From positions 62,001-126,000 of the forward strand of contig NZ_SMKU01000001.1 of NCBI RefSeq assembly GCF_004349215.1: 64,000 bases of DNA, written 5' to 3'. The stretch's first letter is position 1, and the number at the start of each line of letters is the position of its first letter. A model generated the notes under the pieces. That model had not been told where the DNA came from. It searched no databases and worked only from the letters and a program-made list of their open reading frames with translations. The position numbers were made by a program, and so were the translations under genes. Below, piece after piece: positions 51,321 to 59,455 of the stretch. The stretch comes from Actinomadura rubrisoli (lineage in GTDB: Bacteria > Actinomycetota > Actinomycetes > Streptosporangiales > Streptosporangiaceae).

Positions 51321-52742
51321 TCAGGACGGTGTCGTGACCGTGGGTTGTGCCCGCGGTGCGGAGGCTTCCGGGGGCTCGGATCTCGCCAGCCACAGGCCGG
51401 TGAACACGGCGCAGGCCAAGGTGACGGCGCCGGCTGCGACGAAGGCACTGTTGAGGCCCGCCTCGAAGGAGGCGCCGCCGGACTCACGGGTGCGGACGAT
51501 GGCTCCGAGCACCGCCACGCCGAGCACCGCGCCGATCTGCCGGGTGGTGCTGCTGATGCCCGATGCGAGGCCCCCCTCCTGCGGGCTGACCGACTGGATG
51601 GCGGCGCCGGTCAGCGGGGACATGGTCAAGGCGAAACCGATGCCGAGGACGGCCAGCCGCCACCACACGTTCCCGTAGCCGGTGCCCGCGTGCACGAAGC
51701 CCATCGCCAGCAACCCCAGCCCGGCCAGCGTGAGGCCGGTGGTGACCACGATCCGGAAGCCGTACCTGGCGGCGAACCGGCCCGCGTACGGGCTGACGAT
51801 CACCATGGCGAGGGTGGCGGGCAGGGTCTGCACGCCGGCGCGCAGAACCGAACTGCCCTGGACGTACACGAAGAACTGGGAGAAGAAGAAGGACGAACCC
51901 ATGAGCGCGAAACCCACCACGACCATCGCCGTGCTGGACACCGTGAAGAGCCGCTGCCGGAACAGCCGCAGTGGCAGCATCGGCGTCGCACCACGCCGCT
52001 CGACGGCGACGAAGGCGGCGAGGATCACCACCGCGGCGGCGAAGCTCGCCAGGATCACCGGTGAGGTCCAGCCGCGGGAACCGCCCTCGATCAGCCCATA
52101 GGTCAGCGTCCCCACGCCGAGGACGGACAGGACCGTCCCCGGGATGTCGAGCGCCGGCGCGGCGGGATTGCGGGACTCGCCCAGAATGCGCATACCGGCC
52201 AGCAGCAGGACGGCGCCGATGGGCACGTTGACGAGGAAGATGGCGGGCCAACCGAAGGCATCCACCAGGATGCCACCGGCCAGCGGTCCGGCGGCCAAGC
52301 CGATTCCGCTGAATCCGGCCCACAGCCCTATGGCTTTGACCCGTTCCTGCGGGACGGGATACGCGGCGGCGAGCAGGGCCAGGGAAGCGGGGCTCAGTGC
52401 GGAGGCCCCGATACCCTGCACCACCCGGCCCGTGATCAGCCAACCGATCGAGGGCGCGGCAGAGCACAGCACGGACGCGGCGGTGAACACCGCGACACCG
52501 GCCAGGAACACCCGCTTGCGGCCGAAGCGGTCGGCGAAGACGCCGCCGGACAGCAGCAGCATGGCGACCAGCAGCACGTAGGCGTCGACGATCCACTGCA
52601 GGCCGTTCAACTGGGTGTGCAACCGCTGCTGCATATCGGGCAGCGCCGCACCGACGATCGTGCTGTCGAGCAGCACCATGAACTGACCCAGGCAAGTCAC
52701 TGCGAGCAGAGCTGCCCGGTCCGATCGAATGCCTACGTCCAC
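51321..52742 (-). CDS. MFS drug-efflux transporter, DHA2 (14-TM) family
   Basis: This 473-residue membrane protein has LDSTIVGAALPD in helix 1, loop motif GGVFADRFGRKRVF, and the helix 5 antiporter motif GPLAGGILVDAFGW. The hydrophobic profile fits 14 helices. It is divergent from an ArsR-like regulator gene with 117 bp between starts, a classical repressor-exporter pair. It is a distant paralogue of 20130-21551 rather than a copy. Confidence 0.9.
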   Translation of the reverse strand: MDVGIRSDRAALLAVTCLGQFMVLLDSTIVGAALPDMQQRLHTQLNGLQWIVDAYVLLVAMLLLSGGVFADRFGRKRVFLAGVAVFTAASVLCSAAPSIGWLITGRVVQGIGASALSPASLALLAAAYPVPQERVKAIGLWAGFSGIGLAAGPLAGGILVDAFGWPAIFLVNVPIGAVLLLAGMRILGESRNPAAPALDIPGTVLSVLGVGTLTYGLIEGGSRGWTSPVILASFAAAVVILAAFVAVERRGATPMLPLRLFRQRLFTVSSTAMVVVGFALMGSSFFFSQFFVYVQGSSVLRAGVQTLPATLAMVIVSPYAGRFAARYGFRIVVTTGLTLAGLGLLAMGFVHAGTGYGNVWWRLAVLGIGFALTMSPLTGAAIQSVSPQEGGLASGISSTTRQIGAVLGVAVLGAIVRTRESGGASFEAGLNSAFVAAGAVTLACAVFTGLWLARSEPPEASAPRAQPTVTTPS

Positions 52743-52859
52743 AGGCGATCCAGCCTTCTTCGTACGGATGCCTCGACGGCATAGTTCTACATTTCCGAAT
52801 TATCGAACCATAACAGATCGTCAATCCCGAAGTGCCGAACGGTGGGGTATCGTCGGGGC

Positions 52860-53195
52860 ATGCGACCGTTGCCCCAGCCCGCGCGCGAGTCACTGACGCT
52901 CCCGCCGGTGCTGCACGCGCTCGGTGATCCGGTGCGCCTGGAGCTGGTGCGGCGCGCCTGGGCCAGGCCCGAGTCGTCCTGTTCCGCTCTCGCCGACGGT
53001 TTGAACGTGGCGCTCTCGACGCTGTCCAACCACTTTCGGATCCTGCGCGAGGCCGGGCTGATCAGCATGACCGTCGACGGCCGGCACCGGCGGATCCGTC
53101 CCCGCGCCGACGATCTGGGCGACCGCTTCCCGGGCTTGATCGAGCCGATCCTGCGCCTCAGCGCGGCCGAGTCGGTGAACAGCGATCCGCGGTGA
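52860..53195 (+). CDS. ArsR/HxlR-like winged-helix regulator
   Basis: This 111-residue DNA-binding protein has a winged helix (VLHALGDPVRLELVRRAWAR, then LADGLNVALSTLSNHFRILR, EAGLISMTVDGRHRRIR). No metal-binding CxC of classical ArsR is seen, so it is of the small-molecule-responsive type. It is divergent from the MFS exporter and probably represses it. I take the ATG at 52860; an in-frame GTG at 52842 would add six residues. Confidence 0.85.
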   Translation: MRPLPQPARESLTLPPVLHALGDPVRLELVRRAWARPESSCSALADGLNVALSTLSNHFRILREAGLISMTVDGRHRRIRPRADDLGDRFPGLIEPILRLSAAESVNSDPR

Positions 53196-53215
53196 GGCCG
53201 TTCGTCCTGAGCCGG

Positions 53216-53722
53216 TCAGCGGGCGCCGGTGTCGCGGAACGCCCTGTCCACGGCCGCTATGCGTAGTTCTTCGAGGACGGTGACCTGGGCATCCGCGCGT
53301 GCCAGCAGCGTTCGCAGCCGACCGGCGTCCAATTCCGGCTCCTGATCGGCGACGTCGAGCAGGGTGCGCCAGCCGGCGGCCTTCCCCTCGACCGCGACGC
53401 GCAGCGCCTCCAGTTCCACGAGATCGCTCAAGGGCGAGCGGCTGAGCAGGCGGCCGTTGAACTTCAGCCGGCCCGCCTTCTCCGCCGCCCGCGCCGCGGC
53501 GCTCTTGTACCGGCGGACCGGGATTCCCAGCGACCGCAGGATCGACAGCAGCGCCCCTCGGTCGGCGGCGATGTCGGCGGCCAGCCGTGTCAGCCGCTCC
53601 GCGTCGTCCGACCCACGGTGCGCGCGCGCCAGCCTGCGGGCCAGTTCCACGCCGCCGGCCGCCCCGGCGAGGTGGTCGTTCAGGTAAATCCCCAGGAACT
53701 CCCGGGTGCTGCTTGTACCCAT
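53216..53722 (-). CDS. Conserved helical protein of unknown function
   Basis: This 168-residue protein is predicted almost wholly helical (FLGIYLNDHLAGAAGGVELA, LTRLAADIAADRGALLSIL, LVELEALRVAVEGKAAGW), probably a four-helix bundle. It has the feel of a ferritin-like or DUF892-like fold but no metal-binding ExxH pattern that I can see. The ATG at 53722 is preferred over 53746. It converges on the ArsR-like gene, and nothing nearby suggests a pathway. Confidence 0.65.
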   Translation of the reverse strand: MGTSSTREFLGIYLNDHLAGAAGGVELARRLARAHRGSDDAERLTRLAADIAADRGALLSILRSLGIPVRRYKSAAARAAEKAGRLKFNGRLLSRSPLSDLVELEALRVAVEGKAAGWRTLLDVADQEPELDAGRLRTLLARADAQVTVLEELRIAAVDRAFRDTGAR

Positions 53723-53905
53723 CCGCCACCTGTACCCAGAGCCCACCGCTTAACGACACGACATCCGAGGCCCCTGTACCTGATCGGTGCCTGATTCGGC
53801 GCGGCTGCGGGGACCAACCTTGAGGGGGGCCTGACGCCGCGCCGATGAGTCAGCGGCCCGACGCCGGTCTACCTGCTGACCGAGCAGCCCAGGAAAGGCG
53901 GAGAC

Positions 53906-54430
53906 ATGACCGATCTCGACCCCGTCGAGGCCGTCGACCTCGACATCTACGACTCCGGGCCGCTGCCGTGGAGCCGGGCCCACGACCGGCTGGCGGCGGA
54001 GCTGCCCAAGGCCGAGACCCCCCTGTTCCTCGGGACGGTCCGGCCGGACGGGCGCCCGCACTCCGCGGCGGTCGGGGCCTTCTGGCACGACGGCGACCTC
54101 TACTTCACCAGCGGCCCCGGGACGCGCAAGTCCCGCAACCTGGCGGTGAACCCGGCGTGCACGATCTCCGTCCGCCTGACCGGCGTCGACCTCGTCCTGG
54201 AGGGCGAGGCGGCCAGGACCGTCGACCCGGACGTGCTGGCCCACGTCGCGGCCGGGTACCGGGCCGGCGGCTGGCCCGCGCAGGTGGACGGCGACGCGCT
54301 CACCGCCCCCTACAGCGCGCAGAGCGCGGGACCCCCGCCCTGGCACCTCTACCGGTTCACCTTCCACACCGCCATCGGGGTCGGCACCGCGGAGCCCTAC
54401 GGCGCCACGCGCTGGAGCTTCGCCCGCTGA
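53906..54430 (+). CDS. Pyridoxamine 5'-phosphate oxidase-like flavin/F420-binding protein
   Basis: This 174-residue split-barrel protein has the pattern FLGTVRPDGRPHSAAVGAFW followed by GDLYFTSGPGTRKSRNL and CTISVRLTG, as in PPOX-like FMN, heme or F420 binding proteins. It probably dimerises around a flavin or deazaflavin. GGAG before the ATG at 53906 supports the start. It is monocistronic. The cofactor cannot be decided by eye. Confidence 0.85.
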   Translation: MTDLDPVEAVDLDIYDSGPLPWSRAHDRLAAELPKAETPLFLGTVRPDGRPHSAAVGAFWHDGDLYFTSGPGTRKSRNLAVNPACTISVRLTGVDLVLEGEAARTVDPDVLAHVAAGYRAGGWPAQVDGDALTAPYSAQSAGPPPWHLYRFTFHTAIGVGTAEPYGATRWSFAR

Positions 54431-54436
54431 ACCGCT

Positions 54437-55294
54437 CTAGCGCCCGGGTGGGGCGGGGCGCTGGAGGCGCAGGCAGGGTTCGAAGATCCACCCGGCGTAG
54501 GGGGTGAGGACCTTGATCCAGGTGTCGGCCGAGGAGTCGCCGATGCCGCACGTGCCCGTGCCGGTCACGGCGCGGATGGGGCTGCAGGAGCCGGTGACCG
54601 GCTGGTGGACGTCATTGATCGACTCGAACCGGGCGCCGGTGTCGAAACTGGGGAACGGGCGGACCCGGACGGGTGATCCCACGGGCAGGTAGGTGCATTC
54701 CGCCGGTGCCGCCTGGCGGGCGGACGTCGCCGGGGGCGTCGGCGGCGTCAGGCTGAGAGCGGTGTAGGCGACGGCAAGTGCCGTCGCCGCGGCGGCGACC
54801 GACGCGATCACCACGCGCTTGCGCCGCGAGAAAGCCGCCGTGGGCGGCGGGACGGGCACCGGATCCGGTGGCGGATCCGGTGGGGACGGCACCGGATCCG
54901 GTAGGGACGGCACCGGATCCGGTAGGGACGGCGGCGGATCCGCGGAGGGTGGCGGCGGTGTGCCGCGGGCGCCGGGCGGGGCCGGGTGCCGGGCTTCGTC
55001 GAGCCGGTCCCAGGCGTCGGCCCAGGGGCGCAGGCCGGCGTCCGGGACGCCGAGGACCCGCAGGATCGCCTCGTAGACATCGGGCGGGGCCAGCGTGCGG
55101 CCGCGCAGGTAGTTGTCCAGGGTGCTGCGGGGGACCTCCCGCCCGCGGTGCCGCCGCACCAGCGTGACCATGTCCTGTAGCGACAGGCGGTGCTTGCCCT
55201 GCCGACGGCCCTGCGCCCGCCGCAGCAGATCGAACTGGCCACCCAGGTCGGCCAGTGTGCGGATGGCGCTCGGGTCCGGTTCCTCCACCACCAC
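54437..55294 (-). CDS. Membrane-spanning HTH protein with Pro-rich linker
   Basis: This 285-residue protein has a cytosolic N-terminal XRE-like HTH (KHRLSLQDMVTLVRRHRGRE, then VPRSTLDNYLRGRTL). A Pro/Asp linker made of PDPVPSL-type units follows (about residues 105-150). One transmembrane helix is VVIASVAAAATALAVAYTAL. An exported C-terminal domain has six cysteines and SH3-like motifs (GSPVRVRPFPSFDTGARF, WIKVLTPYAGWIFEPCL). It could sense an extracellular signal and bind DNA directly. The GTG start at 55294 has GGGAG upstream. Confidence 0.75.
   Translation of the reverse strand: MVVEEPDPSAIRTLADLGGQFDLLRRAQGRRQGKHRLSLQDMVTLVRRHRGREVPRSTLDNYLRGRTLAPPDVYEAILRVLGVPDAGLRPWADAWDRLDEARHPAPPGARGTPPPPSADPPPSLPDPVPSLPDPVPSPPDPPPDPVPVPPPTAAFSRRKRVVIASVAAAATALAVAYTALSLTPPTPPATSARQAAPAECTYLPVGSPVRVRPFPSFDTGARFESINDVHQPVTGSCSPIRAVTGTGTCGIGDSSADTWIKVLTPYAGWIFEPCLRLQRPAPPGR
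54856..54942 (-). repeat. 21-bp tandem repeats encoding the Pro-rich linker
   Basis: Copies of GCACCGGATCCGGTAGGGACG (21 bp, here about 4 degenerate copies) recur at 54889 and 54910 with partial copies on each side. They encode the PDPVPSL units of the linker. Copy number may vary between strains. Confidence 0.75.
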
Positions 55295-55484
55295 GAACTC
55301 CCTTGTAACTCAAGGTATCTGCACGATTACAGAATAGTCCAGCGGCGTCCGGGAGCGTCCAGAACCGTCCAGATCAGTGTCCTGGCAGGTCGGGGGCGGT
55401 GTGGGCTGAGAGCACCGCGAGAGCCGGATCCTGCGCGGAAGGCCGCGGCAGCACCTCTCGCGGATCTCACCGAAAGGACGAAAC

Positions 55485-55793
55485 ATGACGAACCATCTAG
55501 GCCGCCTCCTCGTCTCCGGGGCGCTGGCCTCGGCGGCACTCATCCCTCTGGCCCCGGCAGGGTTCGCCGAACCGGCGCAGCCCGTGAGGACGGGCGACGT
55601 CGCCTGCACGACCCGCTCCGCCTACTTCGGCGGAGTCACCGTCACCAACAAGTGCAACCGCACGATCCGCATCAAGGTGCAGTGGACCTATCCGGCGTAC
55701 TTCACCGGCTGCTACGCCATCGGTCCCTACGACAAGAGGAGCTATCCCAAGCCGTCCTCCACCTCTCGCTACATCAGCGTCCACGCATGCTGA
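55485..55793 (+). CDS. Secreted tendamistat-like (alpha-amylase inhibitor fold) protein without the WRY triad
   Basis: This 102-residue precursor has a signal peptide (LLVSGALASAALIPLAPAGF). The mature domain has four cysteines with spacings of 15, 18 and 25 residues, close to tendamistat (15, 17, 27). Between cysteines 2 and 3 it reads NRTIRIKVQW, and after cysteine 3 CYAIGP, matching the tendamistat strands QTVTVKVVY and CYAVAP as I remember them. The inhibitory Trp-Arg-Tyr, expected seven residues after the first cysteine, is Phe-Gly-Gly here. Amylase inhibition is therefore unlikely. A good ribosome-binding site (GAAAGGACG) precedes the ATG at 55485. Confidence 0.65.
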   Translation: MTNHLGRLLVSGALASAALIPLAPAGFAEPAQPVRTGDVACTTRSAYFGGVTVTNKCNRTIRIKVQWTYPAYFTGCYAIGPYDKRSYPKPSSTSRYISVHAC

Positions 55794-55828
55794 GACGGCC
55801 GCTCTGCTGAGCCGCTCGGCGGGGCGGC

Positions 55829-55866
55829 CCGGGCCCCTGGAACCCTCGCGGGTGCCAGGGGCCCGG
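55829..55866 (+). terminator. Strong hairpin terminator after the tendamistat-like gene
   Basis: A perfect 12-bp stem, CCGGGCCCCTGG with CCAGGGGCCCGG, encloses a 14-base loop 36 bases after the stop. It isolates the gene from the response regulator that follows. Confidence 0.75.
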
Positions 55867-55985
55867 CGCCGGAGACGGACCTCGCGGCGCGGGCGGGCGT
55901 GTTCTCCGTGAATTGATTCCCATTGTGAAAAGTTGATGCTGTGTGCGCGGCCGGTATCCCAGGGTGACCGATCTAGAATGGAGGC

Positions 55986-56669
55986 GTGCCGAGCGATGAT
56001 CTGCTTGTCGTTGAGGATGATCGTGAAATCGGTTCGGATCTGGTCACCATTCTGAGCGCGCACGGCTACGCGGCGGCGCTGGTGCTGGACGGCCGGCAGG
56101 CCGCCGACGCGGTGGCGCGGCGCCCGCCGGGGATCGTCCTCCTCGATCTCGGCCTGCCGGACGTGGAGGGCGTCGCGCTGTGCAAGTGGCTGCGCGGCGC
56201 CCTGCCCGAGGCCGCCATCCTCGTCGTCACCGCGCGGAGCGCGGAGTTCGAGACGGTCATGGCGCTGGACGCGGGGGCCGACGACTATCTCACCAAGCCG
56301 TTCCGGGTGGACGAACTGCTGGCGAGGCTGCGGGCGCTGCGCCGCCGCAGGAGGGCCGGACCGGGGCCGGGCGTGGTGACGGTCGGCGGGCTGCGGCTGG
56401 ACGTGGCGGCGCGGCGGGTGTTCCTGGGCGAGCTTGAGGTCGTCCTGCGGCCGCGCGAGTTCGACCTCCTCGCGGTGCTGGCCTCGCGCGCCGGGCAGGT
56501 CGTCCCGCGCTCGGAGCTGATGCGCGAGGTGTGGGGGCCGGACTGGTTCGGGGCCACCAAGACGCTGGACGTGCATGTGTGCGCGTTGCGCCGCAAGCTC
56601 GCCGCGCACGGTCACCTCCCCGACCGGATCGCGACCGTGCGCGGGCTCGGCTACAGCTACGGGCCCTGA
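55986..56669 (+). CDS. OmpR-family response regulator
   Basis: This 227-residue regulator has a receiver domain with acidic pocket VVEDDRE, phosphoacceptor in IVLLDLGLPD, Thr in LVVTARS and Lys in YLTKPFRVDE. Its winged helix ends in DVHVCALRRKL and IATVRGLGYSY. The GTG start is six bases after TAGAAT, suggesting a leaderless transcript. Unusually, its gene converges on that of its likely kinase partner (56657-58063), and their 3' ends overlap by 13 bp. The kinase lies in the nar operon, so this regulator is a candidate controller of nitrate respiration. Confidence 0.9.
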   Translation: MPSDDLLVVEDDREIGSDLVTILSAHGYAAALVLDGRQAADAVARRPPGIVLLDLGLPDVEGVALCKWLRGALPEAAILVVTARSAEFETVMALDAGADDYLTKPFRVDELLARLRALRRRRRAGPGPGVVTVGGLRLDVAARRVFLGELEVVLRPREFDLLAVLASRAGQVVPRSELMREVWGPDWFGATKTLDVHVCALRRKLAAHGHLPDRIATVRGLGYSYGP

Positions 56670-58063
56670 CCGGTCCGGGACGGCGGGCCGCGAAGATCGG
56701 CCTGTTCCGCGCGGGCGGCCGTCGCGCCGACTGGCAGGAGCAGGGTGAACACGACCGGGGTCGTCCGGCTGAGGTAGAGGCGCCCGCCCTCGACGCGGGC
56801 GAGGGAGCGCGCGAGCGGCAGCCCGATGCGGTGCCGCGGGACGCGCTCGGCGGCGGGCACGGCCAGGGCGTCGGGTGCGGGACGGCGCCGGAAGACGTCC
56901 TCGTCCAGGTCGGGGCGGGAGCCCTCGTCCATGACGTCGACCGCCAGCCCGGACCCGGCGCGGTAGGCGGAGACGGTGATCGTCCCGGTGCCGTGGGCCA
57001 GGGCGTTGTCGATCAGCACGTCGAGGATCTGGGTCAGCGCGGCGGGCGAGGCGATCACCGGGGGCAGGGGGCGGCGGGCGGCGACCAGGAGGTCGCGCCC
57101 GGCGGCGGTGGCGTCGGCGAGCCGGGCCCTCCGCACTCGCTGGAGCAGGTCGGCGACGTCGACGCGCGAGCGGTTGTGGTCGTCGCGGGCGAGCTGGAGC
57201 ATCTGCTCGACCGTGTCGATCAGCGACCGGCCGCGGTCGAGGGCGGCGCGGATCGCGGCGCGCGCGTCGCCCTCCGTCCGGAGTCCCACTTCCAGGCCGA
57301 GCAGGAGGCGGGTGAGGGGGGTGCGGAGCTGGTGGGCGACATCGGTGCTGAACGAGCGCTCGCGGGCCAGGACCTCGTCCAGCCGCCGCGCGGCCTCGTC
57401 GAGCGCCCGTCCGGTCAGGCGGGCCTCGCGCAGGTCCCAGCCCTCCGGGTCGGGCGGCCGCTCGCCGGCGCCGAGGCGGTGCACCGCGCCCGCGAGCTGC
57501 TCGATCGGACGGGTCGCGCGGTCGGACAGGCGGCACGCGGTCGCGGCGGCCAGCGTGAGCAGGGCGAGGTCGCCGAGGCCGATGACGGCCCAGGCCCGCT
57601 CGGTGCGGTGGCGGATCGTGGAGTACGGGACGCCGACGCGGACCACCGTGGCCGCGCCGTTCCCGTGCACCAGCGGTGCGGTGGCCGTGAGCTGGCCGTC
57701 TTCGCGCGAGTCGTGGAGCACGCCGTCGCGGCACCGGGCCGCGGCGGGTGAGCTGTCCGGGCCGTCGCCGAGGAAGCGGTGCCCGTCCGGGCCGTACAGG
57801 CCGACGGTCGAGGACGGGGCGTGGACGCCGGGGAGCTTGGCCCGGTCGCCGCCGCGGGGGTCCAGGGTGGTGGTCTGGAGCGCCCGGGCGTCGCGGTTCA
57901 GGGTGGTCAGTGCCTCGGCGCGGTAGAGGCGCTGGAGCGTCAGCGTCAGCGGCACGGCGGTCGCAACCACCGCCAGGACGGTGAGGCCGACGATCCATAC
58001 CAGCAGGTGACGGCGCAGTGAGACCTCGCGTCCGCGCGCTCGGCCGCGGGCGCGCGGCCTCAT
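56657..58063 (-). CDS. Membrane sensor histidine kinase, cotranscribed with nar genes
   Basis: This 468-residue kinase has two transmembrane segments (LLVWIVGLTVLAVVATAVPL near the N-terminus and AVIGLGDLALLTLAAATACR at about 165-185). They flank an extracellular sensor domain of about 115 residues. A HAMP-like linker leads to HisKA (SFSTDVAHQLRTPLTRL, phospho-His about residue 250). The HATPase shows LIDNALAHG and an altered G1 region (VMDEGSRPD) but a clear IGLPLARSLARVEGG. Its ATG overlaps the HPP gene stop (ATGA), making it the last gene of narGHJI-HPP-kinase. The sensor domain is not a NarX-type nitrate sensor by eye. Confidence 0.88.
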   Translation of the reverse strand: MRPRARGRARGREVSLRRHLLVWIVGLTVLAVVATAVPLTLTLQRLYRAEALTTLNRDARALQTTTLDPRGGDRAKLPGVHAPSSTVGLYGPDGHRFLGDGPDSSPAAARCRDGVLHDSREDGQLTATAPLVHGNGAATVVRVGVPYSTIRHRTERAWAVIGLGDLALLTLAAATACRLSDRATRPIEQLAGAVHRLGAGERPPDPEGWDLREARLTGRALDEAARRLDEVLARERSFSTDVAHQLRTPLTRLLLGLEVGLRTEGDARAAIRAALDRGRSLIDTVEQMLQLARDDHNRSRVDVADLLQRVRRARLADATAAGRDLLVAARRPLPPVIASPAALTQILDVLIDNALAHGTGTITVSAYRAGSGLAVDVMDEGSRPDLDEDVFRRRPAPDALAVPAAERVPRHRIGLPLARSLARVEGGRLYLSRTTPVVFTLLLPVGATAARAEQADLRGPPSRTGQGP

Positions 58064-58681
58064 CGCTGCCTCATGGCCGGGAGCAGCCGCGCCTCGTCAG
58101 GCGGGCCCGTACCGGAGCCGGTGTCCGGGACGGCGCGGGCGGTGAGCCTGCGCAGCGCGGTCAGCACCGCAGCGGTGACGACGACCGAGGCCATCAGGAC
58201 GGCGAGCTGCGCGGGTGTGCGCAGCAGCCCAAGGGCGACGATGAGGGTCGTCGCGCCGCCCGGCGGGTGGCCCGCGGCGGGGACGGTCATGCCCGCGCAG
58301 GTCAGCGCCAGTGCCAGCACCACCGCGGCGACGCGGTCCGCGCCGGGGTGGGCCAGGTCGGGCGGGGGTGGCGGTGAGCCCGCAGACGGCGAGGGCGAGG
58401 TAGCCCGCCAGGGCGCTGACCAGGTGGCCGAGCACAATGGCGCGCGGACGGGCCGCCGGTGCTCCGGGCGCGGTGAGCACGAGGAAGATGGTGGGGCCGA
58501 GGGAGGGGAAGACGAAGGGCTCGCCGGTGCGCCGCGCGATGAGCGCGGGGATGCCGATGCAGATCGCGGCCCGCGCGGCGACCGACATCGCCTCCGCGGC
58601 CTGGCGCCGGAGGCGGCGCGCTGCCGATGGCGCGTACGGGCGGGCGGACGGGGCGTCCGGGACGGACGTCGGAGTGCGCAT
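58060..58681 (-). pseudogene. HPP-family membrane protein, frameshifted
   Basis: Two frames together encode one HPP-family protein (PF04982-like) of about 207 residues. The N-terminal part from ATG 58681 has FVFPSLGPTIFLVLTAPGAP. The C-terminal part, in another frame ending at 58060, has the HPP signature GMTVPAAGHPPGGATTLI and two more helices. The frame change lies in a C-rich run near 58357-58372; removing one base restores a continuous protein. It may be a real mutation or a sequencing error. Some HPP proteins transport nitrite, which would suit its place between narI and the sensor kinase. I infer that role from context. Confidence 0.65.
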
Positions 58682-58687
58682 CGCCGT

Positions 58688-59455
58688 TCAGGACCGCTGC
58701 CGCGCCTTGGACCCCTGGGCGGCCAGGGCGGCGGGGGGATGCCCGGGCATCCCGGAGCCGGGCCGGGCGCCGGTCCGGAATCCGCGCGACCGGTAGACGA
58801 TGTAGGGGCGCAGCAGGTAGCCGACCGGGGCGGCGAACGCGTGCATCAGGCGGCTGAACGGCCACAGCGCGAACAGCGCCATGCCCGCGAGCGTGTGGAC
58901 CTGGAACACCGGCGGGGCGTGGCGCATCGCGGTGACGTCGGGGTCCATCTCGAACAGGCTGCGGAACCAGACCGAGACGCCCAGCCGGTAGTCGTAGTCG
59001 CCCGCCCCGGAGCCGGCGAGCGTCGCCGCGAGCCCGGCGACCAGGACCACGGCCAGGACGGGGTAGAGCGCCCGGTCGGTGGGGAGGGACGAGCGGCGCA
59101 CGGCGCGGGTGCGCAGGCGCCGCCAGACCAGGAGCGCGAAGCCGGCGACCGCGGCGAGCCCGGCGGCGCCGCCGACGAGCAGCGCGTTGGCGCGGTAGGC
59201 CGATTCGGGGATCCGGAGCCGTTCGGTGAGGCTCTCCGGAATGACCAGCCCGACCACGTGGCCGCCGATGACCAGCAGCAGCCCGATGTGGAAGAGCGGG
59301 CTCGCGACGCGCAGCAGCCGGCTCTCGTGGAGCTGGCTGGAGCGCGTGGTGATCCCGAACCGGTCGTAGCGGTAGCGCCAGCCGCTTCCGGCGGCGAACA
59401 GCAGCAGTACCAGGTAGGGCAGGACGCCCCAGAGGGCGATGTGCAGGTGCGTCAT
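58688..59455 (-). CDS. narI: Respiratory nitrate reductase gamma subunit NarI (cytochrome b)
   Basis: This 255-residue integral membrane subunit takes electrons from menaquinol. It has five hydrophobic helices. The heme-ligand histidines are in PLFHIGLLLVIGGHVVG and in FQVHTLAGMALFALWPFSRL, MHAFAAP. The C-terminal YIVYRSR segment is typical. Its ATG overlaps the narJ stop (ATGA). It is six bases from the HPP gene, so the operon continues. Confidence 0.93.
   Translation of the reverse strand: MTHLHIALWGVLPYLVLLLFAAGSGWRYRYDRFGITTRSSQLHESRLLRVASPLFHIGLLLVIGGHVVGLVIPESLTERLRIPESAYRANALLVGGAAGLAAVAGFALLVWRRLRTRAVRRSSLPTDRALYPVLAVVLVAGLAATLAGSGAGDYDYRLGVSVWFRSLFEMDPDVTAMRHAPPVFQVHTLAGMALFALWPFSRLMHAFAAPVGYLLRPYIVYRSRGFRTGARPGSGMPGHPPAALAAQGSKARQRS

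Noticed and set aside
54856-54942. Short GC-rich tandem repeats as a possible origin iteron or CRISPR
   Set aside because: The 21-bp period keeps the reading frame and encodes the Pro-rich linker; there is no DnaA-box or spacer pattern.
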